Below, piece by piece: positions 1 to 9,699 of a stretch of DNA of 64,000 nt (positions are counted from its first letter, which is position 1; every line of letters begins with the position of its first letter). The position numbers and the translations under genes are program-made. The stretch spans positions 23,308,089 to 23,372,088 of the forward strand of contig NC_065922.1 in the NCBI RefSeq assembly GCF_024586455.1, in the 5' to 3' direction. The DNA comes from Bactrocera neohumeralis (lineage: Eukaryota > Arthropoda > Insecta > Diptera > Tephritidae). The notes under the pieces are model-generated. The model was not told the DNA's origin. It made no database searches and saw nothing but the letters and a program-made list of their open reading frames with translations.

Positions 1-38
1 ATAAAGTTTTTTTTGAATAAAACAAAATAGCATTGAAA

Positions 39-461
39 TTATTTATTCCTGTGAAAGCACATTCGATTTCTTTTGCATGAACACCAGGGGCACGCTAGCC
101 GAAGCCCAGACGATGAACCCAATTTTCGATTTATCATTGAGCGGTAGCGATTCCCATTCACAGTAACGTGCCGGTCTTGATCATCACGGCAGAAGTACGA
201 ACCAATGACGCCGCCGGCCCATAAACCGCACGAAATCGTAATTTTTTTGGGATGCAATGGTGACTCATGGAGTACGTGTGGATTACTGACTGACCAATTA
301 CACAAACTTTGCTTATTGATGAAGCCAGTCAGCCAGAAATGAGCCTCGTCGCTGAAGATGATTTTTCGATGAAAATCCGGATCATTTTCAAGTTGTTGCT
401 CAGTCCAATTCACGAACATGCGACGATACTGGTGGTCAAGCGGCTTCAGTTCTTGCGTCAA
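39..461 (-). pseudogene. mariner-like transposase fragment, N-terminal/catalytic half
   Basis: The 140-residue frame carries the transposase signature: LKPLDHQYRR, then FVNWTEQQLENDPDF, then IIFSDEAHFWLTGFINKQ with the first catalytic Asp in SDE, then HPKKITISCGLWAGGVIGSYF and VTVNGNRYRSMI. In this family the chain should go on to a WFQQDGA motif (second catalytic Asp) and a third acidic residue before a C-terminal tail. Here the match stops after RYRSMI and the last ~30 residues are unrelated, so two of the three catalytic acids are missing. No start codon consistent with a full protein is seen upstream. It is therefore a dead fragment. The family assignment rests on motif recognition and is secure; the exact lineage is not. 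Confidence 0.85.
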
Positions 462-581
462 TTTCGACTTGTACGGATGTAGGCCAAGATCTTTCCCAAG
501 GCTTGAGAACGACGTGTGAAAGACTGATTTGAGTCTTCCGCATTAATGTCAACACTACGGGCAGTTCTTGGTCTCAATGGT

Positions 582-746
582 ACGGGAACGTTTTGTGTTG
601 TGCCAGGGGATTAAAATTTTTCCATTAGACGCTTAATTGTTGATCTGACAGGACGATTTGACGACGGGAACATTTTGTGTTGTGCCTGGGGATTAAAATT
701 TTGCCATTAGACGCTTAATTGTTGATCTGACAGGACGATTTTGACG
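582..746. repeat. 82 bp tandem duplication (two units)
   Basis: Units 582-663 and 664-746 begin with acgggaac and differ at only a few positions (for example gttttgtg against attttgtg, plus one extra T). It lies in the 5' part of the transposon relic and is a local duplication that arose after or during its decay. Confidence 0.92.
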
Positions 747-929
747 ACCTCAAATTGGACTCGTTGTTTGATCGTATATCCTTCTTGGCAAACCTTAATG
801 AAGAGAAATGTGAAAAGAGCGGGGGAAATATGGCGTCGTTTCCTGACCCTGTCGGTCTACTTTTGTAGAGTCCCTATTGAAAAACCCGTTATGTACGCGT
901 CACTCAGTTTTTGAGAGATCGATCTAAAA
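747..929. other. Junction of the transposon relic and the next repeat
   Basis: This holds the outer edge of the minus-strand element and AT-rich sequence leading into the repeat that starts near 930. No open frame of note. Confidence 0.5.
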
Positions 930-1105
930 TTTTGCTCACATCCTTTTCTCCCAAGGAGCTGCTCATTTGTCGGATCCGCTGATATCGGATCACTATAGCA
1001 TTAGTTCTCATACAAACTGAACAATCAGATGCAAGTATTTGCATGGAAAGCTTTTTCATGTGACGAGATATCTTCCTTATCGTGGTGTATATTCGACTTT
1101 ACTTT
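900..1105. repeat. Single diverged unit of the ~154 bp-period repeat family
   Basis: Sequence such as gagatcgatctaaaattttg, ggagctgctcatttgtcgga, gatatcggatcactatagca, catacaaactgaacaatcag and gcatggaaagctttttcat matches, in the same order and orientation, the repeat arrays at 24760-25490 and 30680-31320. Only one unit is present and the ends are worn. Confidence 0.82.
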
Positions 1106-4100
1106 TAATTTGGCTGGTTAGACAGGTTTGCTGTATTATAACAATGAAAAAATAATCAAGTTGCAACATCTCTTGGAAAATACCAGAAGAGATATACCTT
1201 CTACTTGGATTTGTAACAAATTCAGAAAAAGTAGGCAAATCTGAATTTTAATTGCATTCATCAAAGAAAAGGTACTTGGTTCATTATAACAATTTTTTGA
1301 AAGCTGAAAGATAAATATATAACCTTTCCGTTTAGATACTTCTTCAGCCGATATGGTTGGTTGGTTGGTTCAAAAGGGAGGCGCACCAGCTACAGACAGC
1401 AGATAGCCCCACTTAGACATTTTGTGTCTATGGGTGGTAACTAAATTAACCTTTTTCAGCAACTCAGTGGATTTGGTAAAAATCCGCTCCGCTTTTTCAA
1501 TTTTCTGAAAGTAGTATGTTAAGGGTAGGTTTCCTGTGATGACATTTACAATATTACTAACTTTTTATTGCTTAGGAGTAAAAGCTTTTATGCCCACCAT
1601 GTACACTACTACCATGCTCTCTACTATTCGTGCTCCAAGACATGAGTTTGTTCTCTATGAACCATTTCTTCAAATAACCCTTGAAGCAGCTGAATGGTTT
1701 AGGGCAGTTTATAGGAATTGTCCCCCGAGCGTGCCAGCTCATTTACTTTTTAATTTCCGTATGACTGGGTACGCAGGTTATACATATTAACCGGGTTACC
1801 TATTGAGCGTCTACTTATTGCTCGCTTACTTTATGCAGTGAGACTTAGAGTTGGCGCTACGGTTTATGGATTTGCTGTTTAGAGTAGAAGCCCACTTGTC
1901 ACCTTCTGTTATGCCAACAATTACGATTTGAAAGATAGAATTTTAGTCTTTTAGTTTGAAGTTATCTTCTGCATATGGACTACTACAGAAAAAGACTACT
2001 CCTGATGTTGTTTCACCCTTTGATCTGTTGGTAAATGTGGATATATGTATGTATGTTTAATTCGCCATGTATCTCTTTTTAATCGGTCGCATTGCCAATT
2101 TAGCTCGAGCTCGTAAACAAGTATGAAATCATGTCGGCTATCCGTTAGGATTACTTTGAACTTCACTTGAATATATAGACTTGTCTAAGATGGTTCTGAA
2201 AAAAAAATCGAAGTTTGTTGTTGATAGGTGCTTGTTTAAATGGCATTTCCCGTAGGAATCATAGAACAGCAACAAAGAGTCTTTAAGACGAAAAACCTCT
2301 TCGTTTGATGATTGCTCTCTGTTTCTAGGTGCAGAAGAGCCATCAAAATGTTTGGAGAAATGAATTGTATCATGTTATTTTATATATAGAGGTACTAACC
2401 TATCATCTGATTACATTGAGTCTGAGGTTATATCTTTTTGGAAAAAAAGCGATTGTCGAAACCCCGTCACTTAATAAAAAGTTATGATATAGATACATAT
2501 TTCTGAGAAATCAATCTGTAAACGTTATCGTGTTATGGGCGGATTTGGTAAAAAAAAAAGTCTAGTCTAATTTAAAATTTCAGATTTTCATTATTATTTT
2601 TTATATAGATACATACATATGTTATATATAAACGTCAATAAAATTATTCAAAGTTGCTGACAAAAAGACAGATACCGACTACTGTGGCTTGCGTTAAGCT
2701 GAGGTCTCACTCAAGTCGACTTCATTAAATATGAATAAAGGCTTGTAGGTGAGCTCAGCGGGATTGTAAAGGCTAAAACTATTAAATATTTATGCATTTA
2801 GAAACTATTGAGTATTAACTACCGTTTCAGCATATATTTATTCACACGCATATAAACAAGTCTGCTTTAAATTCGCTATAAAGTCAGCCAGTTTGAGGTA
2901 TGCATGCTTGGGTGCGTGTGTGTGTGTAGCAATGCACTTAATCGCAAAGTATTTTAATCGCTGATTTGCATTAATTGCCGTATGTATATTTTATGATTGC
3001 CAGCGCTTAATTTACTAGTTAATTGATATGCATATGAATATGTGAAATTTAAAGCGCGCAATTGATAAGCAAAAAATAAAATTTATTGGAAAATATATTG
3101 TAATCGAAATATGAATTTTAAATGAAATATTAGCGAGCGGATTGCTTCGTGTTGGCGGTAAACAAGCTGTAATTTATGCAATGCTAGTCAACGGCGAAAT
3201 CAGTTTGCACGCTGTAGACAAGTGCTTATTAATTATAATCATATAGATTATAATATCAATTAACACGCTTATCGGCACTTACAAACAGCCCGAACAAGTT
3301 GACGATTATGGCTTAAAAGCGATTTAATTTTATGCATCAAAGCTAATGCACTGACATATTTACAGCTGCATGCAAACATATAGCCACATGTATATGCAAG
3401 ACCTTTTAATAAAAGTGATTTTTATTGCATTTGAAGACTTAATGAGCACATTAAAATGGTGATTTTTAAAAAAATTATCAAATTTACTAAGCTTTTTTGT
3501 TTGAGAAAAGCGTTGAGGTGGCAATGGTTTATGAAAAAGCATTAAAGATTGCTTATTAAATGCCACTTGCATTATTATGAGCTCTTTTATCAAAAGCCAT
3601 TGCCGAGGCTTGTAATTAAGGTGTATAAAACTTAGATAATTTGTTTTTAATTTAGACAGCCTTGGCCTGACAGGTGGTTTTACAGTAAAAAAGAATATGA
3701 GTGTCTATACAAAAGACTATTTACTTAAATCTGTTGCTAGAGACTGACAGCTCAAACGACATGAATAAAATTGAAGAAACCAGACATACTGAAAAAAGCA
3801 GCAGAAAAATTCCTCATATTCTAGACATTTTTTGGGTTTTTATGGGATTTGTTAAATCTGTCTACATTGAGCAATATTTGGGTATTCTGCTAAACAATTT
3901 CACGTGTCTCTATATAAAAATTAAAAAATAGTAATAATAAAATAAATAAGGAAGAAAAAGTGATAAAACTGACGACAAATATTAAGAAACATTGTAAACA
4001 CATTTCAAACCCATCCACCTATCCATTAGTTATAAGACCAATTGTATAAAGATCTGTCAAACATTTTTGAAAAATATGTTGGGCTGTTGTGTTTTATGAA

Positions 4101-4660
4101 TAGATACTCAAACCCTTTAACGGCAATAAAGAAGAAGCAGACTCTAATCCTTCGTGACTTTGTGAGCTGCAGTTCCAGCGGCCAATTCTGTATATTCTTC
4201 GACGGATGGGGGTGAAATGGGAACAGGAGCTAGTAGTAGTAATCTGAAGTGATCCATTATCAGAAGGTAGCTTCAAACGAAATAACAACAATTCAGGCAT
4301 TCAGATCGAAGGTGTTTGCATAGCAGAAGGTGCTAAGTTGACTGCTTGGTACTGTTCAATAAGTTTCTACTTTTAGGTAAAAGAGAGCTTAGGAATAAGG
4401 TTATCACAGGGCACCTGCACTTAATATTCCATTCTCAAAAAATTGGAAAACTGGATTCGGGGGAATGCAGAGCATACGTTTAAATATTTTTTGAATTATA
4501 TGGGAAAACTTGACATTTTCGTTATTCTTAATAGCAGTGCCGGGCCTGGCATAAAATGAAAAACTATATATTTTTTGCCCCTTTTTTTAAGAGAATCACA
4601 TTCAAAATTAAAAAAGCCAAAAATTAATATTTATAACCATAACAAGTATTAGTCAATATA
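1106..4660. other. AT-rich sequence without recognised genes
   Basis: It has a (TTGG)n run near 1355-1370, a GT run near 2918-2928, and many stop codons in all frames. Short open frames at 1536-1790, 3701-3931 and on the minus strand at 3360-3593 and 4094-4300 have no recognisable motif and AT-biased codon use, so I do not call them genes. Confidence 0.5.
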
Positions 4661-4724
4661 CCGACAAATCAAAACATCGACAAATCAAAACACCGACAAA
4701 TCAAAATACCGACAAATCAAGAAA
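4661..4724. repeat. 16 bp minisatellite, four units
   Basis: Units at 4661-4676, 4677-4692, 4693-4708 and 4709-4724 follow ccgacaaatcaaaaca with one or two changes each. It sits just outside the mariner relic that starts near 4790. Confidence 0.95.
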
Positions 4725-4789
4725 ACGTGGCGTTGTTCGTTCGAGGCCCTACGGCCTTCAACAACATAAAGTTTTTTTGGTCACTATCG

Positions 4790-5390
4790 GCCTTCGATGA
4801 AGCAAATTTCATTCTGTAAGAACTTGATTAACCCATATGTCAAACTTGGAAATACATAAATCCTAAACGTTTCATGTGCCTGCCAACGGTTGCGATAAAG
4901 AAATTTAATCTTTCGTCAACCTTTCGAGTTATTATTCGACGATGTGCATCGACCAATGACTTCATTTCATCCATATCGGCTTCAAGAGTCCTTTCAGGAC
5001 GAGGTGCATCCTCAAGGTCAACACATTTTCTCGGTACACATCACATAATTTCCGCCGTGTTTGAACTGAATTTTTAGTCTTTTGATAGCAAAACAGTAAA
5101 ATATAATATCGTAAATAAAAACTCGAAAACAGTATTTTCGGTTTTCGATTTTCTATTTTCGATGGGGAACCATATATAAACTATTCCAAAATATTAAAAA
5201 AAATTACAAAAAATTACCTTACTATATCGGCTGTTCAAATATATAACGGGTAAGTTAGAAGTTGGCTGCGAAAAACGTCAATAAGATCAGCTGTTGTCAC
5301 CGAACGAAATTACTTAGTGAACGACCCAATATTTTTCGTCTCTCATTAAAATCTGATTTTTCGTTGTTTTAAATAATATCAAAAGCTAAA
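4790..5390 (-). mobile_element. Degenerate mariner relic (copy 1 of the family also at 55990-56480)
   Basis: The sequence aligns along most of its length with 55990-56480: gatgaagcaaatttc, the block ggcttcaagagtcctttcag, gttgaactgaatttttag-like text, tgttcaaatatata and gaagttggctgcgaaaa occur in both in the same order and spacing. In the better copy at 55990 the minus strand encodes a mariner DNA-binding domain, so this copy is read as the same transposase N-terminus on the minus strand, now broken by stops and indels. Plus-strand open frame 4874-5077 is an antisense shadow. Ends are approximate. Confidence 0.75.
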
Positions 5391-6688
5391 CCAAAAATGA
5401 AATGCCTCATAAATTAGAAATTAGACTTCGCTCGATTTTCGAAAAAAAAAAAATGAAGGAAAAGTACCGCATAGTAGAGACAGTCAATCTTTGATACAAC
5501 AAAAAAATAAAAATAAAAAAAACAACAACAACACACATTAACGCACAAAACAATAAAAGAAACGCATGCAATTTCATAACCATTATTATGCAGATTGGTT
5601 GTTGTTGTTTTCCATTTATTGCACCACTTTTTTCATTTCAACTTTTAATCGCCGACGAGATTAATTTATGCAAATTTCTATTGAAATGCAAATTCTGCGA
5701 AAATAATTAACAATTTTTAATTATTCAACCCAAAGCTGTGACCGAGTGTCCGTCCGTCCGTGTGCGAGCAAAACAAAAGCACGCAAAGCCAATAAATGCC
5801 AGCAATGCGGCAAATGAGCAGCGGGCAGGTCATAAGTGTGCAACAACAACAAGTTCACATGTTGGCCAAACAAAGGAAATTGACAACACACACACACATA
5901 TACACATATAAACGCATAACTAGCTACACACACTCATTTTGATAGGTAAAATGACAAACCACTTTGCTGTCTCGTTGACCAACTAGTTCAGTTGACGGAT
6001 TGGCTCGCCGGCGTAGCGCCAACGCGTTTGACGCACCGACCAGAGCCGCTGGCCGCGTGGCCATTTGATTTATTTGTTGTAAAAGCGTTGGACTATTGAT
6101 GAATGTGGCTTTAAAGTGTTGTCGTTATGTAATGGCGCTGCATGATGAAGTGTGTATGTATATGTGCGCGTGTGTGTGTCGTCTGTCGGTGTCTAGATAA
6201 GAGTATCATCAGCTTAAACTGGCTGTGGAATTGGCTTTAATGTTGGCAGGAAGCTAATTGCCGCTGACTTTATAACAAATTGATAAATAAAAACTGTAAT
6301 ATAACAACAACAACTATAGTAAATTCAGTTCGAGATTTGTGATTAATCAAATTACTTTAATATTTATGTTTGAAGTTAATAAAATTAATTTTATGTTGAC
6401 TTTATGATCTTTAATTTCGTGTTGGTGGAAAAATTTCTTTCCAAAAAAAGTTTTTAATGTAAACTCACTGATTGCTTTTATTAACTTATTTAATTTATTA
6501 AAAAAAATGTCCATTTCATTGATTTATAATTTTTTTCTTCTATTTTCAGGTAAGTTTCCAAATATTTGACTCTACTTACTCCATACTGATAAAATACTAA
6601 TCATTTGCGGATTAATTGAGTAAGTGTTTATAAGCCAAAAAATATGTCCGAACTCCAAAACAAATGATAAACAATACCTACAACAAAT
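5391..6688. other. Non-repetitive stretch with CAA runs and CA microsatellite
   Basis: Contains caacaacaac runs near 5521-5531 and 6305-6313, a CA run at about 5886-5900, GT-rich text near 6165-6180 and TAAT-rich AT blocks. Between 5960 and 6060 it is GC-richer (gctcgccggcgtagcgcc). No coding frame, splice pair or RNA gene recognised; possible regulatory DNA is a guess only. Confidence 0.4.
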
Positions 6689-7360
6689 ATCTGATCGAAT
6701 TTGACCCAGACTGACGTTTCGTATTTGGTGAATCTGTTGTTTCCATCGACCTGCTCAAAAATCCGGTCGTTTACGTTACACTTCACACGAAGTTTCAAAA
6801 TGAGCAAGTACTTTTCTTTATTTACTGTTTGACTCTGTAGAAAAAATTTATGGTCATCCCACCATGGTTATCGAAGAAGCTTTTAGTTAGTAGTTGGACT
6901 TCACCTAGCATTTTGACCGACTTTGACGAGGTTTTTTGGGTTTTGCCCCTTTTTTGGAGCGAAATTCGCTAGATTGTTTTAAAGTTAGATTCAAAAACTC
7001 ATGACTTTTCGCCAGTAATTGTGCATTTAATGAATGTAAGATACATAGCTACGTAGTCAAACAACTATTTAGATGACAGTAAACCAATGACACGAGTCAT
7101 ACCCAAAACATTAAACAAAATGTGTTAAGTCGAAGGACAAGAGATGTTGTGGTCTTAGTTATCTCTTTGATGCGAACAGGATGTAGATTTTCGATCACTT
7201 TTCGATTTTCACAGAATGCTTTGTGCCACTTAAATACTTATGTTCGTCATAAAGTAGATACTCGAAAACAATTTTGCAATATTTTTAACGATTCCCTAGT
7301 CAGTCAAGGATTGGAAACATAAAATTTCAAGCAAGCTGGTTGTTAAATATTTTCCATGAA
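6689..7360 (-). mobile_element. mariner relic with internal deletions, same family as 19299-20297
   Basis: Conceptual translation of the minus strand in shifting frames gives mariner blocks in the right order: near 7300 LKILQNCFR, near 7220 FKWHKAFCENRKVIENL (helix-turn-helix linker region), near 7080 HILFNVLGMTRVIGLLSSK, near 6950 SEFRSKKGAKPKKPRQSRSK, then FFDNHGG and VNKEKYLLILK near 6800. The first catalytic region (TGDETW) and everything after VNKEKY are missing, so the element is internally deleted and dead. The left end atctgatcgaatttgaccc (6689-6707) matches the terminal repeat of the element at 19299. The right end is not found; it is interrupted near 7436 by another small element. 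Confidence 0.82.
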
Positions 7361-7435
7361 CAATTTTGAATTTATTATACTCATCTTGAAAAGCTGTTAT
7401 GTGTAAAAACTAGTTTTTTTTTTAATTTTTCATAG

Positions 7436-7668
7436 CCTAAATGTAGGCAACGTTTTACTTTCGAAATGTGTTGCAATGCAAAATATAAAAGAATCAGCAA
7501 TGTCATCTTCGTTTAACGTAAAACGCTTTCATATATTGTTGTTATAGCGGTAGAAAACATTCCTGAAGATATTTCGAGGAATGGTTCCGAGTCGACATGT
7601 CTTGGCCGGATAAAAACCCGGGTCCATTCCGGTTATCAAGTAATTCGTTCACCTTGCCTACATTTAGG
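7436..7668. mobile_element. Short non-autonomous element with 15 bp perfect terminal inverted repeats
   Basis: The left end cctaaatgtaggcaa (7436-7450) is exactly complementary to the right end at 7654-7668. The interior (233 bp in total) has no open frame. The same terminal sequence bounds a 72 bp element at 29776-29847, which supports a true element family rather than chance. A target-site duplication is not clear; AG is present on both flanks (7434-7435 and 7669-7670), which may or may not be one. Confidence 0.7.
7590..7645. repeat. Fragment of a dispersed repeat also near 40335 and 50060
   Basis: The text ttggccggataaaaacccgg followed by gtccattccggtta resembles gccggataaaatctggatca at 40334 and aacatctgggtcaattctgg at 50074. 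The three share about 35-60 bp; the parent element is not identified. Confidence 0.5.
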
Positions 7669-7690
7669 AGAAGGTTCAAAATATATCAAC

Positions 7691-9400
7691 ATAGCTGTTC
7701 AACCAAATCTGAACAGAATATACCCTACACCTTAGATTTATATAATTTCTAATTAAAAATCCTGAATAAATAAGCTCATTGCAGTAAATATAAAAAGCGA
7801 CTGCCAAATATACCATATCAAAAATACCAAAAATTAATGTAAAAGAAATAAAAAAAAATGTCTTTGAGCCTCAAAAAGCTAACTGTGAAATCATGGCATT
7901 AAAAGCTTTGCATACATTTCAGCGCGCAGAGCCCTTTAACAAGCCATGTACCTGCATAAATAAAGCGCCAGTCGCACACTTTCGGTATCCGCGTTACATA
8001 AACATCAGTTGTGACAGCCAAATATTTATTAATGCTGAAAATGATAAGGAAGCCTTCAGTCGGCGGCATAATGAGTAGGGATAAAGTCGAATCATCAAAG
8101 TGACAGCAGCGTGCGCTGGCCTTTTTGTTGAGCTGCTGACTTACGTAGTTATTATGCGGCGTAATTAATGGCATTTAAAAGTTGTCCGGTGAAGGATTTT
8201 CTTTCTGATTTTACGCAGCTTTCCTGATACTTATATTTTGAAACATTTGGCGAACGAACCAATTTTCTACAAAAAATGTACGCATTCTAAATTCTCTCCT
8301 TTTCCCATTTCTATTTCGTTTTTAGTTTTTTAAAGCATGAAACTAAACTTTCGGCTCCTTTTACTGAATTTAAGCCACATCTGTTCACATTCTAACCTAG
8401 TTCATCCCAGATTTGATCTGTTTTTCAATAAATCCATGCGATTCTTTGGTCAATTTAAGCTCTACAGCATCCGAAGATTCAAATTAGCTAAGATTCCTCA
8501 ACGTTTTGAGTTTTCATTTTGCCCTTTTTTGTTTTTAAGCTGAAAAGGTTTTGTGAGGCTTCATTTTTAGAATGTCTTTTTGACCACGCCAAGGTAACGT
8601 CTTTACTCAGGCATCTCGTACAAATATATTCCTATCGAAATCATATCTGCTTGTCAAGCTTTGCTGAGGTAGTACAAGTATATCATAAAGGACTATCATC
8701 TTCCTTTGTTCGTATTTTAAACTCGTTGAACTATCATATTTTGGGCTCTGTTTTCGATTAATACTTCTCTCTTTCTTTCTCTCAATTTTAATACCCTATT
8801 ATCTTTTTCAAAGGTCTCTTGCCGCTCGTGCATTCCATTTTTCACATCCGCTGTGCTAGTTGTAGAACTGTGGTTTCATTCTTTGAAATGTTGAACATGC
8901 TTAGATTTTAGAGAACGGGAGAATATGGAGCTTTTCAAAGGGAAGCTAATATCGAATTCTAAATGTTAGATCGTTAGAGTGTTAGATCATATTTTTAAAT
9001 ATTTCATCTTACTGACGAAATTCTACGATCAAGGGACTAAATATATCTACTATGGCTTCGATAAGTAAAGATTTTGTCATTGTTTTGCTCTTCTCTGATT
9101 TTGAGCTGACTGCAATAAATATTCGGGTCGTCCTCAGTGGCAAAGGTCACCTCAAACCTAAAAACTAGTGTTTTAACCTTTTTTGACCTGTATTAGTATT
9201 CTTGGCAGGTTCCAATAAGGCACGAAGTACCGGTATTTCCTCAAGTTACCATGTAAAGTTTCCTAAACCACTAGGAACTTTTCCGATCGTAATCTAAACC
9301 GTTTAGCAAGGGCCGTAGAGCGAAAACTGGAGCTCGGGGATGATAGTAGTGAATTATTTTAGAAAGACATCTGCAAAATGTTGTTGCAGAACACCGGGCC
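7691..9400. other. Sequence without recognised genes
   Basis: AT-rich with several short open frames on both strands (7893-8174, 8337-8761) that have no domain or family motif. No RNA gene or inverted repeat element seen. Confidence 0.4.
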
Positions 9401-9403
9401 CGT

Positions 9404-9497
9404 TCTCCTCTCTCTCTTCTTCACTGATGGGGCCTCTTTCAAATATCCGGATCCAGGAGAGAATTTTTCCCGATCTCCTCTCTCTCTTCTTCACTGG
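9404..9497. repeat. 70 bp tandem duplication with CT-rich units, related to 12180-12265
   Basis: The string tctcctctctctcttcttca occurs at 9404 and again at 9474. The spacer contains ccggatccaggagagaattt. A similar arrangement of CT-rich text, a ccgg and aggagaaattgtcctgatct occurs at 12190-12265, so this seems to be a dispersed repeat rather than simple low complexity. Confidence 0.7.
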
Positions 9498-9699
9498 CTT
9501 TAGCTTTTTGTTCCTGAGGAGATTGTCTGGACTTTCATCAAACGTGAAGCAGCTCATTGAGATCCCATTTTTTCTTCCATCTTCCATCTTCTTCCTTAGC
9601 TATCTAGTTTTAAAAAACTCAATGGGCCCCAAAAATCATTTTCCACACTTCCACTCACATTAAATTTCAGTGCTTATTGTTTTAACTACCAACAAATTT

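Larger units (their letters stand above)
1..890 (-). mobile_element. Decayed mariner-like element (FQQDGA-type transposase), cut by the window start
   Basis: The readable coding part lies at 39-461 on the minus strand; the sequence from 461 to about 890 looks like its degenerate 5' part. Near the high-coordinate end the text around 830-890 resembles the terminal sequence of such elements, but I could not pair it with an inverted repeat because the other end lies outside the window or is lost. The 5' part contains a local 82 bp tandem duplication (582-746). The protein is related to, but clearly diverged from, the relics at 36840-37480 and 45285-46175. The boundary at 890 is approximate. Confidence 0.7.

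Noticed and set aside
1536..1790. 84-codon plus-strand frame with hydrophobic start
   Set aside because: No family motif, no splice context, and AT-rich surroundings full of stops; chance frame is likelier.
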